A stretch of DNA of 64,000 nt from Pseudonocardia halophobica. GTDB lineage: Bacteria; Actinomycetota; Actinomycetes; Mycobacteriales; Pseudonocardiaceae. The stretch lies in contig NZ_BSFQ01000015.1 in NCBI RefSeq assembly GCF_027922425.1, forward strand, positions 1 through 64,000, read 5' to 3'. The notes under the pieces were generated by a model that searched no databases, had not been told where the DNA came from, and was given only the letters and a program-made list of their open reading frames with translations. A program made the position numbers and the translations under genes. Below, in pieces: positions 25,941-34,306 of the stretch (positions are counted from its first letter, which is position 1; each line of letters opens with the position of its first letter).

Positions 25941-26660
25941 ATGCGCGTCTCGGAGCTCAGTCGTCGCCTCGGGGCGGGTTCGGTGCGTGCGGTCGTGCTG
26001 GTCCTGCCCGGCGGAGAGGCCGAGAGCCGGCGGCCGCACCTGTGGTTGGCCGAGGCGTTCCTGTGGCCCCTGGCCGGACGGATCGCCCGGCGGGGGCGCC
26101 GGCACGGCCTCGCCGTTCACCTGCTGCGCTACCGCTACCGGGGGTGGAACGGCGAGCGCGCCGACCCGGTCGTCGACGCGTCGTGGGCGCTGGCCGAGGT
26201 CCGGCGGCGGTATGGGCCGGTACCCGTCGGCCTCGTCGGTCATTCCCTCGGCGGCCGGGTGGCGGTCCACGTCGCGGGCGATGCGCGGGTGGCCGGTGTC
26301 GTCCTCCTCGGCCCGTGGTTGGAGGAGGCGGATCCCGTCGGCCAGCTGAAGGGCCGAGCCGTACTGATCATCCACGGCGCTCGCGACCGGCACACCGATC
26401 CTGTGATGTCCTACCGGTTCGCGGTGAACGCGCGACGGGTCGGTGCCCGGATCGCCCGCGTCGAGCTGCCCCGTGCCGGCCATGTGTTGCTGCGGCAGTG
26501 GCGGGCGTGGACGGCGCTGACGACGGACTTCGTCGACGCGGCCCTGATCGGTGGCCGGCTCGATCCGGTGATGCTCGGCGCCCTCGAGGCCGTGGGCAGT
26601 GGGGGCTTGCGCGTGCACCTGCCACGGCGCCGCGCGCGGGTTCTCCGGCGCCACCGCTGA
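25941..26660 (+). CDS. Alpha/beta-hydrolase
   Basis: 239 residues from ATG at 25941; an in-frame GTG at 25929 is an alternative. The nucleophile elbow GHSLGG is near residue 95, a C-terminal LIIHGARDRHTDP carries the acid residue, and RAGHVLLRQW provides the His, giving a complete Ser-Asp-His triad. There is no signal peptide or lid-like membrane segment. Substrate unknown; dienelactone-hydrolase-like and esterase-like proteins share this layout. Transcribed divergently from the lipoprotein gene at 24213. Confidence 0.82.
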   Translation: MRVSELSRRLGAGSVRAVVLVLPGGEAESRRPHLWLAEAFLWPLAGRIARRGRRHGLAVHLLRYRYRGWNGERADPVVDASWALAEVRRRYGPVPVGLVGHSLGGRVAVHVAGDARVAGVVLLGPWLEEADPVGQLKGRAVLIIHGARDRHTDPVMSYRFAVNARRVGARIARVELPRAGHVLLRQWRAWTALTTDFVDAALIGGRLDPVMLGALEAVGSGGLRVHLPRRRARVLRRHR

Positions 26661-26757
26661 GGAGCTGGCCGGACGAGCTGTCGGCGTCTACCTCCCGACG
26701 GCCGGGTCGGTGGTGCTCCGGCTGGCGCGTCGTGCACTCGGCCACGATCCTGTTCGC

Positions 26758-27555
26758 ATGCCCGGCAGGCCGGCGGGTCGTCGCGCTGCCCAGGTTCCGA
26801 CGGCGTCATCTCCGCGGCGGTCGTCGTCGGCGCGGCCTTCCGGTGCGGACAGCGCCCAGTGGCGAGCTGCGCTGCGAGCCCGCCGCCGGCGGACTGTGTG
26901 CGCAGGGTGGGCCGGGGTGGCCGGGGCCTGTTGCTACTGCTGGTTCCTGCTCGCTCCTCTGGCGGGCGGACGGTTGGACGCGACCCGGGCGTTCGTCAGC
27001 GAGCTGGAGGTGCGTGGTTCCCCGGGCAGCGGCTGGTTCCGCGCCGCCGACGTCGCCGCCGGAGTTCTGATCCTCCTCCTGGCCGTGGGCATGTGGGAGT
27101 GGCTGCGCCGACCCGGCGGCCGGGGGACGGCGGGCCCCGTACTCGTGGGCACGGTCGGGGCGGCGTCGATCGTGGACGGTGTCAGTCCGATGGCCTGTGC
27201 TCCTTCCGTGGACCCGGTCTGCGCGCGGATCGAACAGTCGAGGTCGCTGCTGGGCCAGTTCACGGACATGCACACCGTGTCCGGCGTCGTCGGGATGATC
27301 GCGGCGGCCGCGGCGATGGTCCTTGTCGGGCGCGGGGCCGAGCGCGTGCTGTCCCGACGATGGTCGTGGTGGTTCGGCGTGGCCTGCTGCGCGGCGGTGC
27401 TGCTGCTCGGGAGCGCGCTCAGCGCGTTGGCCCTGTCCGGTGGCCCCGGCATCCGCACCGTGGAGCAGGCCCAGCTCCTGGTCGTTGCCGGCTGGCTCGC
27501 GGCGGTGTCCGCGATGCTGATCCGGCAGCCTGCCGACACGGCCAGGTATGCGTAG
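26758..27555 (+). CDS. DUF998 membrane protein
   Basis: 265 residues from ATG at 26758; an upstream in-frame start would add a non-family-like Arg/Pro segment. Six transmembrane helices are visible, with the DUF998 hallmark PLAGGRLDATRAFVSELEVR between helices 1 and 2 and GSGWFRAADVAAGVLILLLA following. Later helices include TDMHTVSGVVGMIAAAAAMV and LLVVAGWLAAVSAM. The function of DUF998 proteins is unknown. Same strand as the hydrolase gene, about 100 bases apart. Confidence 0.8.
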   Translation: MPGRPAGRRAAQVPTASSPRRSSSARPSGADSAQWRAALRARRRRTVCAGWAGVAGACCYCWFLLAPLAGGRLDATRAFVSELEVRGSPGSGWFRAADVAAGVLILLLAVGMWEWLRRPGGRGTAGPVLVGTVGAASIVDGVSPMACAPSVDPVCARIEQSRSLLGQFTDMHTVSGVVGMIAAAAAMVLVGRGAERVLSRRWSWWFGVACCAAVLLLGSALSALALSGGPGIRTVEQAQLLVVAGWLAAVSAMLIRQPADTARYA

Positions 27556-27588
27556 GTTCGCCGGTCCCGGCGCGCGCACACTCGCGGT

Positions 27589-27786
27589 ATGGCGGTGAAC
27601 GTTCGGTTCGAGGACGGTCCAGTACGCGGCCAGGTCGTCCGGTACGGCTACATGTCCATCCCGCTCCCGAGCCTGTTCTGGACGGACTCGACCTCCGGTC
27701 GCGGAGCCGTCTACAAACGCGTCGAGGAGCTCCCCGACGTCACCGGGGCCTGGCTCTACCGGGAGGCCGTGTACCGGGCCGGGTGA
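27589..27786 (+). CDS. Small conserved-type protein, unknown
   Basis: 65 residues from ATG at 27589. The sequence alternates beta-like stretches (FEDGPVRGQVVRYGYMSIPL, GAWLYREAVYRAG) and lacks low-complexity bias. Codon third positions are GC-rich, supporting translation. It lies 33 bases after the DUF998 gene on the same strand. No function is assigned. Confidence 0.65.
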   Translation: MAVNVRFEDGPVRGQVVRYGYMSIPLPSLFWTDSTSGRGAVYKRVEELPDVTGAWLYREAVYRAG

Positions 27787-27918
27787 GCTGCCGAGCCGTG
27801 TGCCCGGTCTCGTCCACTTCGGATGAGGACAACGCGGGCCGTCCCGGCGGATCGTGCTGCGGAGTAGCCGACACCTCGGCCGATTCCGGCAGCCGCTCCG
27901 CAGCGAAGGAGACGTGGG

Positions 27919-29100
27919 ATGGCCCAGCCCGGTCCGGGCGACACCGTTGCGGAGGCGCCCACCGGCATGCCGCGAGGCCTCGTGGTCGTGCTGGCCGTGA
28001 CCGGGCTCCTCGTCAGCACCCTGGCCCTGCAGCAGTTCCGGTCCATCCTGGCCCCGGTGCTGCTGGCCCTGGTCCTGGTGATCGGCGTCCACCCGCTGAC
28101 CGGCATCCTGACCCGGCGAGGCGTCCCCCGGTGGCTCGCCGCCACGATCACCCTCGTCGTGCTGCTGGCCATCATCGTCGGCCTCGCGGCCGCCCTCGCC
28201 CTGTCGGTGGCCCGGCTCGGCACCCTGCTCCCGCTCTACCAGGACCGCTTCGTCGCGCTCCTGAACGACCTCCGCGCGTGGTTCGCCGGACTCGGCATAG
28301 GACCGGAGCAGTTCCAGCAGGCGTTGTCCCAGATCTCGTTCGGCCGGGTCGCCGGCCTGGTGACCTCGCTGCTGGCCGGACTGGCCGGCACGTTCACCAA
28401 CCTGCTCTTCCTCATCTTCGTCGTGCTGTTCATGGGCATCGACGCGGTGTCCTTCTCGCGCAGGCTCGAGCAGGTCGGGGGAGAGCGCACCGCCGTCGCC
28501 ACCGCCCTGGGCGGATTCGCCCACGGGACCCGCAGCTACCTGCTCGTCTCGACGGTGTTCGGCCTGATCGTCGCGGTGGTCGACGCCGTGTTCCTCTGGA
28601 TCGTCGGCGTGCCGCTGGCCCTGCTGTGGGGCCTGCTCGCCTTCGTCACCAACTACATCCCCAACATCGGCTTCATCATCGGCCTCGTCCCGCCCGCTCT
28701 CCTCGGGCTCCTCGAGGGCGGCCCACGGCTGATGCTCACCGTGATCGTGGCCTACTGCGTCATCAACTTCGTCATCCAGTCGCTGATCCAGCCCAAGTTC
28801 GTCAGCGACGCGGTGAACCTCTCGCTGACCCTCACGTTCCTGTCGCTGGTGTTCTGGACCTTCGTGATCGGCCCGCTCGGCGCTGTGCTCGCCATTCCGC
28901 TCACGCTGCTCGCCAAGGCACTCCTGCTCGACGTCGATCCCCGGACCCGGTGGATGTCCGCCTTCCTGTCCGGTGGCCGGCTCGAACCGGAGGAGGAACC
29001 AGGGAACGGCGCTGCACCCTCGACGACCGCCCTGTCCCCCGGCGACGGAGCACCCGATCCTCACCGTCACATCGACGAACCGCGGTCTCCGGCGTCCTGA
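27919..29100 (+). CDS. AI-2E-family (PerM-like) transporter
   Basis: 393 residues from ATG at 27919. Eight transmembrane helices follow the family layout: LVVVLAVTGLLVSTLALQQF and LAPVLLALVLVIGVHPLTG, a soluble segment with LPLYQDRFVALLNDLRAWF, then GVPLALLWGLLAFVTNYIPN, IGFIIGLVPPALLGLLEGG, LIQPKFVSDAVNLSLTLTF and GPLGAVLAIPLTLLAKALL. The NYIPNIG and P-x-x-x-x-P motifs are diagnostic. Members export small molecules or ions; AI-2 transport is proven for only a few. The C-terminus is a polar tail of about 45 residues. Confidence 0.9.
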   Translation: MAQPGPGDTVAEAPTGMPRGLVVVLAVTGLLVSTLALQQFRSILAPVLLALVLVIGVHPLTGILTRRGVPRWLAATITLVVLLAIIVGLAAALALSVARLGTLLPLYQDRFVALLNDLRAWFAGLGIGPEQFQQALSQISFGRVAGLVTSLLAGLAGTFTNLLFLIFVVLFMGIDAVSFSRRLEQVGGERTAVATALGGFAHGTRSYLLVSTVFGLIVAVVDAVFLWIVGVPLALLWGLLAFVTNYIPNIGFIIGLVPPALLGLLEGGPRLMLTVIVAYCVINFVIQSLIQPKFVSDAVNLSLTLTFLSLVFWTFVIGPLGAVLAIPLTLLAKALLLDVDPRTRWMSAFLSGGRLEPEEEPGNGAAPSTTALSPGDGAPDPHRHIDEPRSPAS

Positions 29101-29228
29101 TCGCGAACGTCCTGTTCCTGCCGTCCTCCCCCGGTGGTCGACGCTGATCATCGCGCTCGACATCGCCGTGGTCCGGGCGCCCCCTCCGTCCACCGACCGG
29201 AGGACACACACGGCTGAGGCGTCGCCGC

Positions 29229-29924
29229 TCAGGCCGAGGCCTCCTCGGCCACCGTCACGCAGCACCGCTCGGGGGCCGGGTCCAGCCGGGCCTGCATCCC
29301 CGGACACCCGAACTCCTCGAGGAAGGCGGCGATCAAGCTCAGGTTCATCCCGCACACCAGGGCGGTGTGCTCGCGGGCGAGCGCGTGGAAGGGGCAGTTC
29401 CCGAGTACCGTCACGATCCCGTCCTGCCGCGGCTCGTACCCGTACCGGCCGAGGGCGGCGGCGACGTCACCGGACGTCGGTGTGGCGGGACCCCATCGTT
29501 GCCGAGCCTCTGCGCCCAGGCGGTGACCGGTCGCCGTCGCGGCGCTCCGGACGGCGTCGAGTACGGGCGTCGCGTCCCGGGCGGCCGCATCGACGCCCTC
29601 GGCCAGGATCTGCCCCGCCAGGTCGTACTGCCGCTGCGGGAGCGTGACCGCGACCTGCCGCGCCGAGCGCCGGTAGAGCTTGGTGGGGCGCCCCGCGCCG
29701 GGTCCTCGGCGGCCCGACAGCCGGCGGAACTCCGTGTCGAGGAGCCCCTCCTCGACGAGCTTGTCGAGGTGGAACTTGGCGGTGTGCCGGGCGAGTCCGA
29801 CGCCCTCCGCGGCCCCGTCCCGGCTCACCGGCTCCGGCTGCGCCACCACGTACAGGTACAACGCCCGGCGTGCGGGTTCGGCGAGCGCGCTCACGCCGCT
29901 GACCTGAGAGACGAAGTCCTCCAC
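29229..29924 (-). CDS. Winged-helix regulator with C-terminal Cys cluster (SufR/ArsR-like)
   Basis: 231 residues from GTG at 29924: AAGGGG seven bases upstream decides this start over the ATG at 29954. The N-terminal winged helix has GLARHTAKFHLDKLVEEGLL, and GAGRPTKLYRRS gives the wing. The C-terminal part ends with LGNCPFHALAREHTALVCGM and a later C-P-G-M and CCVTV, so several Cys residues are spaced as in SufR-type [4Fe-4S] regulators. It probably senses redox or iron-sulphur status. It is divergent from the DoxX/FAD-oxidoreductase pair, and repeated sequence lies between them. Confidence 0.82.
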   Translation of the reverse strand: MEDFVSQVSGVSALAEPARRALYLYVVAQPEPVSRDGAAEGVGLARHTAKFHLDKLVEEGLLDTEFRRLSGRRGPGAGRPTKLYRRSARQVAVTLPQRQYDLAGQILAEGVDAAARDATPVLDAVRSAATATGHRLGAEARQRWGPATPTSGDVAAALGRYGYEPRQDGIVTVLGNCPFHALAREHTALVCGMNLSLIAAFLEEFGCPGMQARLDPAPERCCVTVAEEASA

Positions 29925-29934
29925 CGGGCAACCC

Positions 29935-29986
29935 CTTCTAACGGACACAGTCATTGACTTAACAGTGTCGTGCTTCTAACGTCCAC
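29935..29986 (+). promoter_or_regulatory. Divergent promoter with direct-repeat operator candidate
   Basis: CTTCTAACGGACAC (29935-29948) and CTTCTAACGTCCAC (29973-29986) are direct repeats 38 bases apart. Between them TTGACT (29954-29959) and, 17 bases on, TAACGT (29977-29982) form a plausible sigma-70-type promoter for the DoxX gene; the second repeat overlaps its -10. The first repeat lies just upstream of the regulator's ribosome site. This arrangement suggests binding of the divergent regulator to both genes. Confidence 0.55.
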
Positions 29987-30016
29987 GATAGCGTCCTTTA
30001 GATCTCGGGAGGGGTC

Positions 30017-30454
30017 ATGGCCACTCAGCACGTCCCGTCCACTCGCGGCTCGCTGGTCTCGGTGCCGGCCGCCCGGCAGGCCTTCTGGTTGCTGCGCACC
30101 GGGTTCACCGTGGCGCCGATCCTCTTCGGGCTGGACAAGTTCGTCGGGCTGCTCACCGACTGGGACCGCTACCTCGCCCCGCAGATCGACGGCCTGCTCC
30201 CCGGCACCGCGCACCAGGCGATGCTCGCGGTGGGGGTGGTGGAGATCCTCGCCGGCATCCTGGTCGCCGTACTCCCGCGCGTCGGCGGGTACGTGGTCGC
30301 GATCTGGCTCGCCGGGATCATCGTGAATCTGCTGCTGGCGGGCGACTACTTCGACATCGCCCTGCGTGACTTCGGGCTGCTCGTGGGCGCGCTGGCCCTG
30401 GCCCGCCTGGCTGCCGCGTTCGACCGGCCCGCACCCTGGGCGCGTCGGCGATGA
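30017..30454 (+). CDS. DoxX-like membrane protein
   Basis: 145 residues from ATG at 30017 with GGGAGGGG directly upstream. Four transmembrane helices: RQAFWLLRTGFTVAPILFGL, HQAMLAVGVVEILAGILVAV, VVAIWLAGIIVNLLLAGDYF and RDFGLLVGALALARLAAAF, the DoxX/DoxD-like layout. The gene overlaps the FAD oxidoreductase gene by 4 bases (ATGA). DoxX proteins support membrane redox reactions; the pairing with a reductase and a Cys-rich regulator fits an oxidative-stress or electron-transfer module. Confidence 0.82.
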   Translation: MATQHVPSTRGSLVSVPAARQAFWLLRTGFTVAPILFGLDKFVGLLTDWDRYLAPQIDGLLPGTAHQAMLAVGVVEILAGILVAVLPRVGGYVVAIWLAGIIVNLLLAGDYFDIALRDFGLLVGALALARLAAAFDRPAPWARRR

Positions 30455-31728
30455 GCGGCCCGCGCACCGTCGTGGTCGTCGGCGCCGGGCTGGCCGGCGC
30501 GAGGGCGGCCGAGGCCCTGCGCGACGGCGGCTTCGACGGTCGGATCACGCTCATCGGCGCCGAACCGCACCGGCCCTACGAACGGCCGCCGCTGTCCAAG
30601 GACTACCTGCAGGGTCGCGCCGACCGCACCTCGCTCGACGTGCGACCGGCCCAGTGGTACCTCGACAACCACGTCGAGCTGCAGCTCGACACCCTCGTGA
30701 CCAAGATCCACCGCCACGCGCACGAGCTCGAGACCGCCGGCGGGACCAGGTTGCCCTACGACACGCTGCTGCTCACCACCGGCGCGCGACCGCGCCGGCT
30801 CCCGGTACCCGGGGCCCGGCTCCCCGGTGTGCAGTACCTGCGCACCGTCGACGACAGCCGACAGCTGCGCTCCGCGCTCACCCCCGGGTCCCGCGTCGTG
30901 ATCATCGGGGGCGGCTGGATCGGGCTCGAGACCGCCGCGGCCGCCCGTGCTGCCGGCGCCGAGGTGACCGTTCTCGAACACGCGGCCCGACCCCTGCTGT
31001 CCGTCCTCGGGCCGGACCTGGCAGGGGTTTTCGCGGACCTGCACACCGAGCACGGTGTGCAGCTGAGGTGCGAGGTCACCGTCACCGCCATCCGTCCGGC
31101 CGAGGGAACGCCGGCGCGGGCGGGCGGGGTCGTCCTCGCCGACGGGACCGAGATCGACGCCGACCTCGTCGTGGTCGGGATCGGGGTCGAGCCGGAGGTC
31201 GAGCTCGCCCGGTCCTGCGGCCTCGACGTCGACGACGGGATCCTGGTCGACGCCCACCTGGTCTCCTCCGACCGCGACATCCTCGCCGCAGGAGACGTCG
31301 CCGACGCCTTCCACCCGCTGCTGGGCCGGCGGATACGGGTCGAGCACTGGGCGAATGCGCTGCACCAACCCGTCGTCGCCGCGCGGACGATCCTCGGCGA
31401 GGACGCCGCCTACGACCGGCTGCCGTACTTCTTCACCGACCAGTACGACCTCGGCATGGAGTACACCGGCTGGGTCGACCCGGAGCAGGACCACGACGTC
31501 GTCGTCCGGGGTGACCTCGCACGACGCGAGTTCGTCGCCTTCTGGGTCCGGCAGGGCCGCCTCGCCGCGGCCATGAACGTCAACGTCTGGGACGTCACCG
31601 AGACCCTCGGTGGTCTGATCCGTGAAGGCTCTCCGGTCGACCCCGCGGCGCTCGCCGATCCCGCGGTGCCCCTCGACCAGGTGGTCCGTGGACGAAGCGC
31701 GAGCCGCAGCCCCGGAGTCACCGCGTGA
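30451..31728 (+). CDS. FAD-dependent ferredoxin/rubredoxin-reductase-type oxidoreductase
   Basis: 425 residues from ATG at 30451. The N-terminal FAD-binding motif is VVVVGAGLAGARAAEALRDG; RPYERPPLSKDYLQG is typical of ferredoxin reductases of the BphA4/PuxA type. The NAD(P) motif VVIIGGGWIGLETAAAARAA, the FAD contact ILAAGDVADAF and the C-terminal dimerisation-like YFFTDQYDLGMEYTGW follow. It transfers electrons from NAD(P)H to an iron-sulphur partner in the cytosol. No ferredoxin or oxygenase gene is adjacent; the DoxX gene is translationally coupled. Confidence 0.9.
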   Translation: MSGPRTVVVVGAGLAGARAAEALRDGGFDGRITLIGAEPHRPYERPPLSKDYLQGRADRTSLDVRPAQWYLDNHVELQLDTLVTKIHRHAHELETAGGTRLPYDTLLLTTGARPRRLPVPGARLPGVQYLRTVDDSRQLRSALTPGSRVVIIGGGWIGLETAAAARAAGAEVTVLEHAARPLLSVLGPDLAGVFADLHTEHGVQLRCEVTVTAIRPAEGTPARAGGVVLADGTEIDADLVVVGIGVEPEVELARSCGLDVDDGILVDAHLVSSDRDILAAGDVADAFHPLLGRRIRVEHWANALHQPVVAARTILGEDAAYDRLPYFFTDQYDLGMEYTGWVDPEQDHDVVVRGDLARREFVAFWVRQGRLAAAMNVNVWDVTETLGGLIREGSPVDPAALADPAVPLDQVVRGRSASRSPGVTA

Positions 31729-32908
31729 TCCCGGTGTGGCCGAGCGAGTAGCGCCCGGGCTGGGGCCACACGCAGAGCCCGTGCGGGCCGTCGCCGACCG
31801 CGATCTTCCGGATCAGGCTGCCGTCGGTCGTGGAGAGCACGTAGACGGCCCGGTCGTAGCGGCCGGAGAGCCACAGCTGCGCGCCGTCGGCGGACACGTT
31901 GCCCATGTCCGGGCTGCTGCCGCCCGGGATCCTCCACTTCGTGAGCGGCGCGCCGGTGTAGGCGTCGAGCACGCTGACCGAGCCCTCGTGCCGGTTGGTG
32001 ACGAACAGCCGGGTCGCGTCCCGCGACAGGTACAGCCCGTGCGCCCCGTGCCCGGTCGGGATCTCCCGGACGACGTGGGTGGCGGCCCCGTCGAGCACCC
32101 AGACCCCGTTCTGGTCGGAGTCGGCGATGTAGAACACCGAGCCGTCCGGGGCCAGCTTGATGTCCTGCGGGCCCATGTGCCGGTTGCGCGTCGGCATGTC
32201 GATCGTCCGCAGCAGGGTGCGGCGCGCGACGTCGACCACGGCCACACGCCCGGCGAACTCGCAGGTGAACACGGCGGTCCGGCCGTCCGGGGTGAAGTCC
32301 GCGTGGTCGATGCCGGCGCAGTCGGGGGTCGGCAGGTCGCCCTGCTGGACCCAGGTGTGCGGGTCGTAGAACACCAGCCGCTTCTGCGCCTCGGCGACGG
32401 AGATCGCCGATGTGCCGTCCGGGGTGAAGTACATGTTGTAGGGGTCCTGCACCGGGATCGCCGCGCCCGGCTTCCCGGTCACCGGGTCGAAGGGCACGAC
32501 CTTGTTCGTGGTGTCGTCCGTGGCGTACAGGGTGCGCATGTCCCACGAGGGCACCACGTGCTGCAGCTCCCCGCCCAGCCGGTAGGTACCGACCGTGGCG
32601 AAGGTGGCCGGGTCGATCACCCGGACCTCGCCGGACTTGGTGTGCGGCACGTAGACCAGCGGTTTCGCGGCCTTCGCGGCGTCGGAGAGCATGTTCGCGC
32701 CGGCGTCGGCGTACACGTCGTGCGCGTCGGGCACCGGCGGCATCCCCGGCAGCCCGTCCGTCGCCGCCACCGGCGCCGGGGTCGCGGGCGCGGTCGGGGG
32801 CGCGGTCGCCGTCCCGCCGCTCCCGCTGCACCCGCCGAGCACGACCGTCGCCGCCAGCACCGCCGCCGTCGCGATGCGCCGACGAACGTTCACCCGGACC
32901 ACCCCCAC
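31718..32908 (-). CDS. Exported lipoprotein beta-propeller (YVTN/YncE-like)
   Basis: 396 residues from GTG at 32908; a GTG two codons later has slightly better spacing to GAGG. A lipoprotein signal ends in VVLGGC, then a Thr/Ala/Pro linker. Repeats of 40-45 residues include LVYVPHTKSGEVRVIDPATF, LFVTNRHEGSVSVLDAYTG and YVLSTTDGSLIRKIAVGDGP, a seven-blade YVTN propeller. It follows the deacetylase gene without a gap (stop and start one base apart). Its 3' end overlaps the convergent oxidoreductase gene by 11 bases. Role unknown: extracytoplasmic binding or scaffolding is likely. Confidence 0.82.
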   Translation of the reverse strand: MGVVRVNVRRRIATAAVLAATVVLGGCSGSGGTATAPPTAPATPAPVAATDGLPGMPPVPDAHDVYADAGANMLSDAAKAAKPLVYVPHTKSGEVRVIDPATFATVGTYRLGGELQHVVPSWDMRTLYATDDTTNKVVPFDPVTGKPGAAIPVQDPYNMYFTPDGTSAISVAEAQKRLVFYDPHTWVQQGDLPTPDCAGIDHADFTPDGRTAVFTCEFAGRVAVVDVARRTLLRTIDMPTRNRHMGPQDIKLAPDGSVFYIADSDQNGVWVLDGAATHVVREIPTGHGAHGLYLSRDATRLFVTNRHEGSVSVLDAYTGAPLTKWRIPGGSSPDMGNVSADGAQLWLSGRYDRAVYVLSTTDGSLIRKIAVGDGPHGLCVWPQPGRYSLGHTGITR

Positions 32909-32909
32909 C

Positions 32910-33671
32910 TCAGCCGAACAGTCGTGTCGCCGTGACCGGGGTGAGCCCCCGGCCGGCGAGGTCGTCGAGGAGTCCCGGCAGGGCGGCCAGGGTCCCCGGG
33001 TGCCCCAGGTGCAGGCTGACGACGCTGCCGGCGGTCGCGGCCGCGACGTTGCGGCGGATCGCCGCGGACCCCGGATCGGTGAAGTCCCGGGAGTCCACGT
33101 CGTAGGACAGCACCGTCGGATAACCCGCCGCCGCGGCCAGGGCCCGCACCGCGGGCGTGGCGTGCTGGGCCTGCGACGGTCGGAAGAACGCGCCCGGGCC
33201 GCCGGTCGACGCGGCGATCCGGTCGCGGCAGCGCTCGATCTCGACCCGGGCGTCGCGCTCGCCCATCGCGTCGATGTCGCGATGCGACCAGGTGTGGTTG
33301 CCCAGCTCGTGCCCCAGGTCGGTGACCATCCCTGCGGCGTCCGGGTACTGCTGCAGCCAAGTCCCCACCGCCAGCACGGTGACCGCGGCGCCGCGGTCGT
33401 GCAGGGTGCCCAGCACCCGCCGCGCGAGGTCGGGATCGCCGGCGCCGTGGAAGGTCAGGGCGACCTCGGGCCGTCCGCTCGTGGCCCGGTCGACCTCGCC
33501 GGTCGGTGGGCGTGCCGCCGACGTCGCGGGGGCGGCCGTCGTCGTCGGAGCGGCGGGGGCCGACGGCCGGACCCCGCTCTGCGGCGCCGCGCACGCCGCG
33601 GCCAGGGGCAGGACCATCGCGGCCCGCAGGACGGCCCGCCGGCTGGTCCCGAGCCCGTCGCCCCGATCCAC
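32910..33671 (-). CDS. Exported polysaccharide deacetylase (NodB-like)
   Basis: 253 residues if begun at GTG 33671, which puts the signal SRRAVLRAAMVLPLAAACAA (twin-Arg, possible lipobox) close to the start; longer in-frame starts exist. The NodB domain reads VALTFHGAGDPDLARRVL (the usual Asp-Asp is replaced by His-Gly), HELGNHTWSHRDIDAM with the metal-binding H-x3-H, FFRPSQAQHATPAV and SVVSLHLGHPGT. Motif 1 'TFDDG' being TFHGAG is unusual: the catalytic Asp may be lost or moved. It may trim N-acetyl groups of peptidoglycan or a surface glycan, or be a non-catalytic relative. Confidence 0.8.
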   Translation of the reverse strand: MDRGDGLGTSRRAVLRAAMVLPLAAACAAPQSGVRPSAPAAPTTTAAPATSAARPPTGEVDRATSGRPEVALTFHGAGDPDLARRVLGTLHDRGAAVTVLAVGTWLQQYPDAAGMVTDLGHELGNHTWSHRDIDAMGERDARVEIERCRDRIAASTGGPGAFFRPSQAQHATPAVRALAAAAGYPTVLSYDVDSRDFTDPGSAAIRRNVAAATAGSVVSLHLGHPGTLAALPGLLDDLAGRGLTPVTATRLFG

Positions 33672-33903
33672 CTCGCCAGCCCCCGGACCGCCCACGGCAG
33701 CACGACGGTCCGGCACATCGTGGGGCTCGCTCTGCACAGCCGCGACCGTAGGCGGCGCCGTGCGAGCACCCGGTGAACCGCCGCGGACGACACTCCCTTT
33801 CGTCCCTTCGCGTGCGGTTTTCCCAAGCCGGACGCGAGCAGCAGGGCCGGCTCGACCGTCGAGGTCCGCACACGGCCCCGGACCGGTGGGTCCGAGACTT
33901 TCC

Positions 33904-34092
33904 TCAGAATGCGGACCGGAACATGACGAGCCACGAAACAAGGGTGACGAGCACGATCACGGCGAGCACCCGCAGGAACACGACGGTCACCGCCGACATC
34001 TCCGACGTACTCGACCCTCTGTTGGCGATGAGCACCGTGGCGATCAGCAGCACCGCACTGCCCCCGCACACCAACCCTACGACGTTGACCAT
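33904..34092 (-). CDS. Two-helix small membrane protein
   Basis: 62 residues from ATG at 34092. Two hydrophobic helices (VVGLVCGGSAVLLIATVLIA and VVFLRVLAVIVLVTLVSWLV) flank a short polar loop, and the C-terminus is MFRSAF. The frame stays open upstream, but that part lacks protein character, so the ATG is the likely start. No family is recognised. Confidence 0.5.
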   Translation of the reverse strand: MVNVVGLVCGGSAVLLIATVLIANRGSSTSEMSAVTVVFLRVLAVIVLVTLVSWLVMFRSAF

Positions 34093-34306
34093 GTCCGCCG
34101 CCGCGGCCCACGAGGAAGAAGACCCAGGCCAGTCCGGTTGTCGACCATGCCTGACCGTCGCGCGGCGGCCACGCGCGTTATCGATCGCCGGGCGGATCCA
34201 CCTCTTTGGACGAATGCACCACCGGGACAGGCCACTGAGCACAACCGACCGACCCGATCGCCTTGCCGCCCGCGCGCCCGCGGCGCTAGCGTCGCCGAGC
34301 TCTCCT

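Noticed and set aside
26806..29355. 849-codon minus-strand frame opposite the DUF998 and AI-2E genes
   Set aside because: Antisense composition shadow without recognisable motifs.
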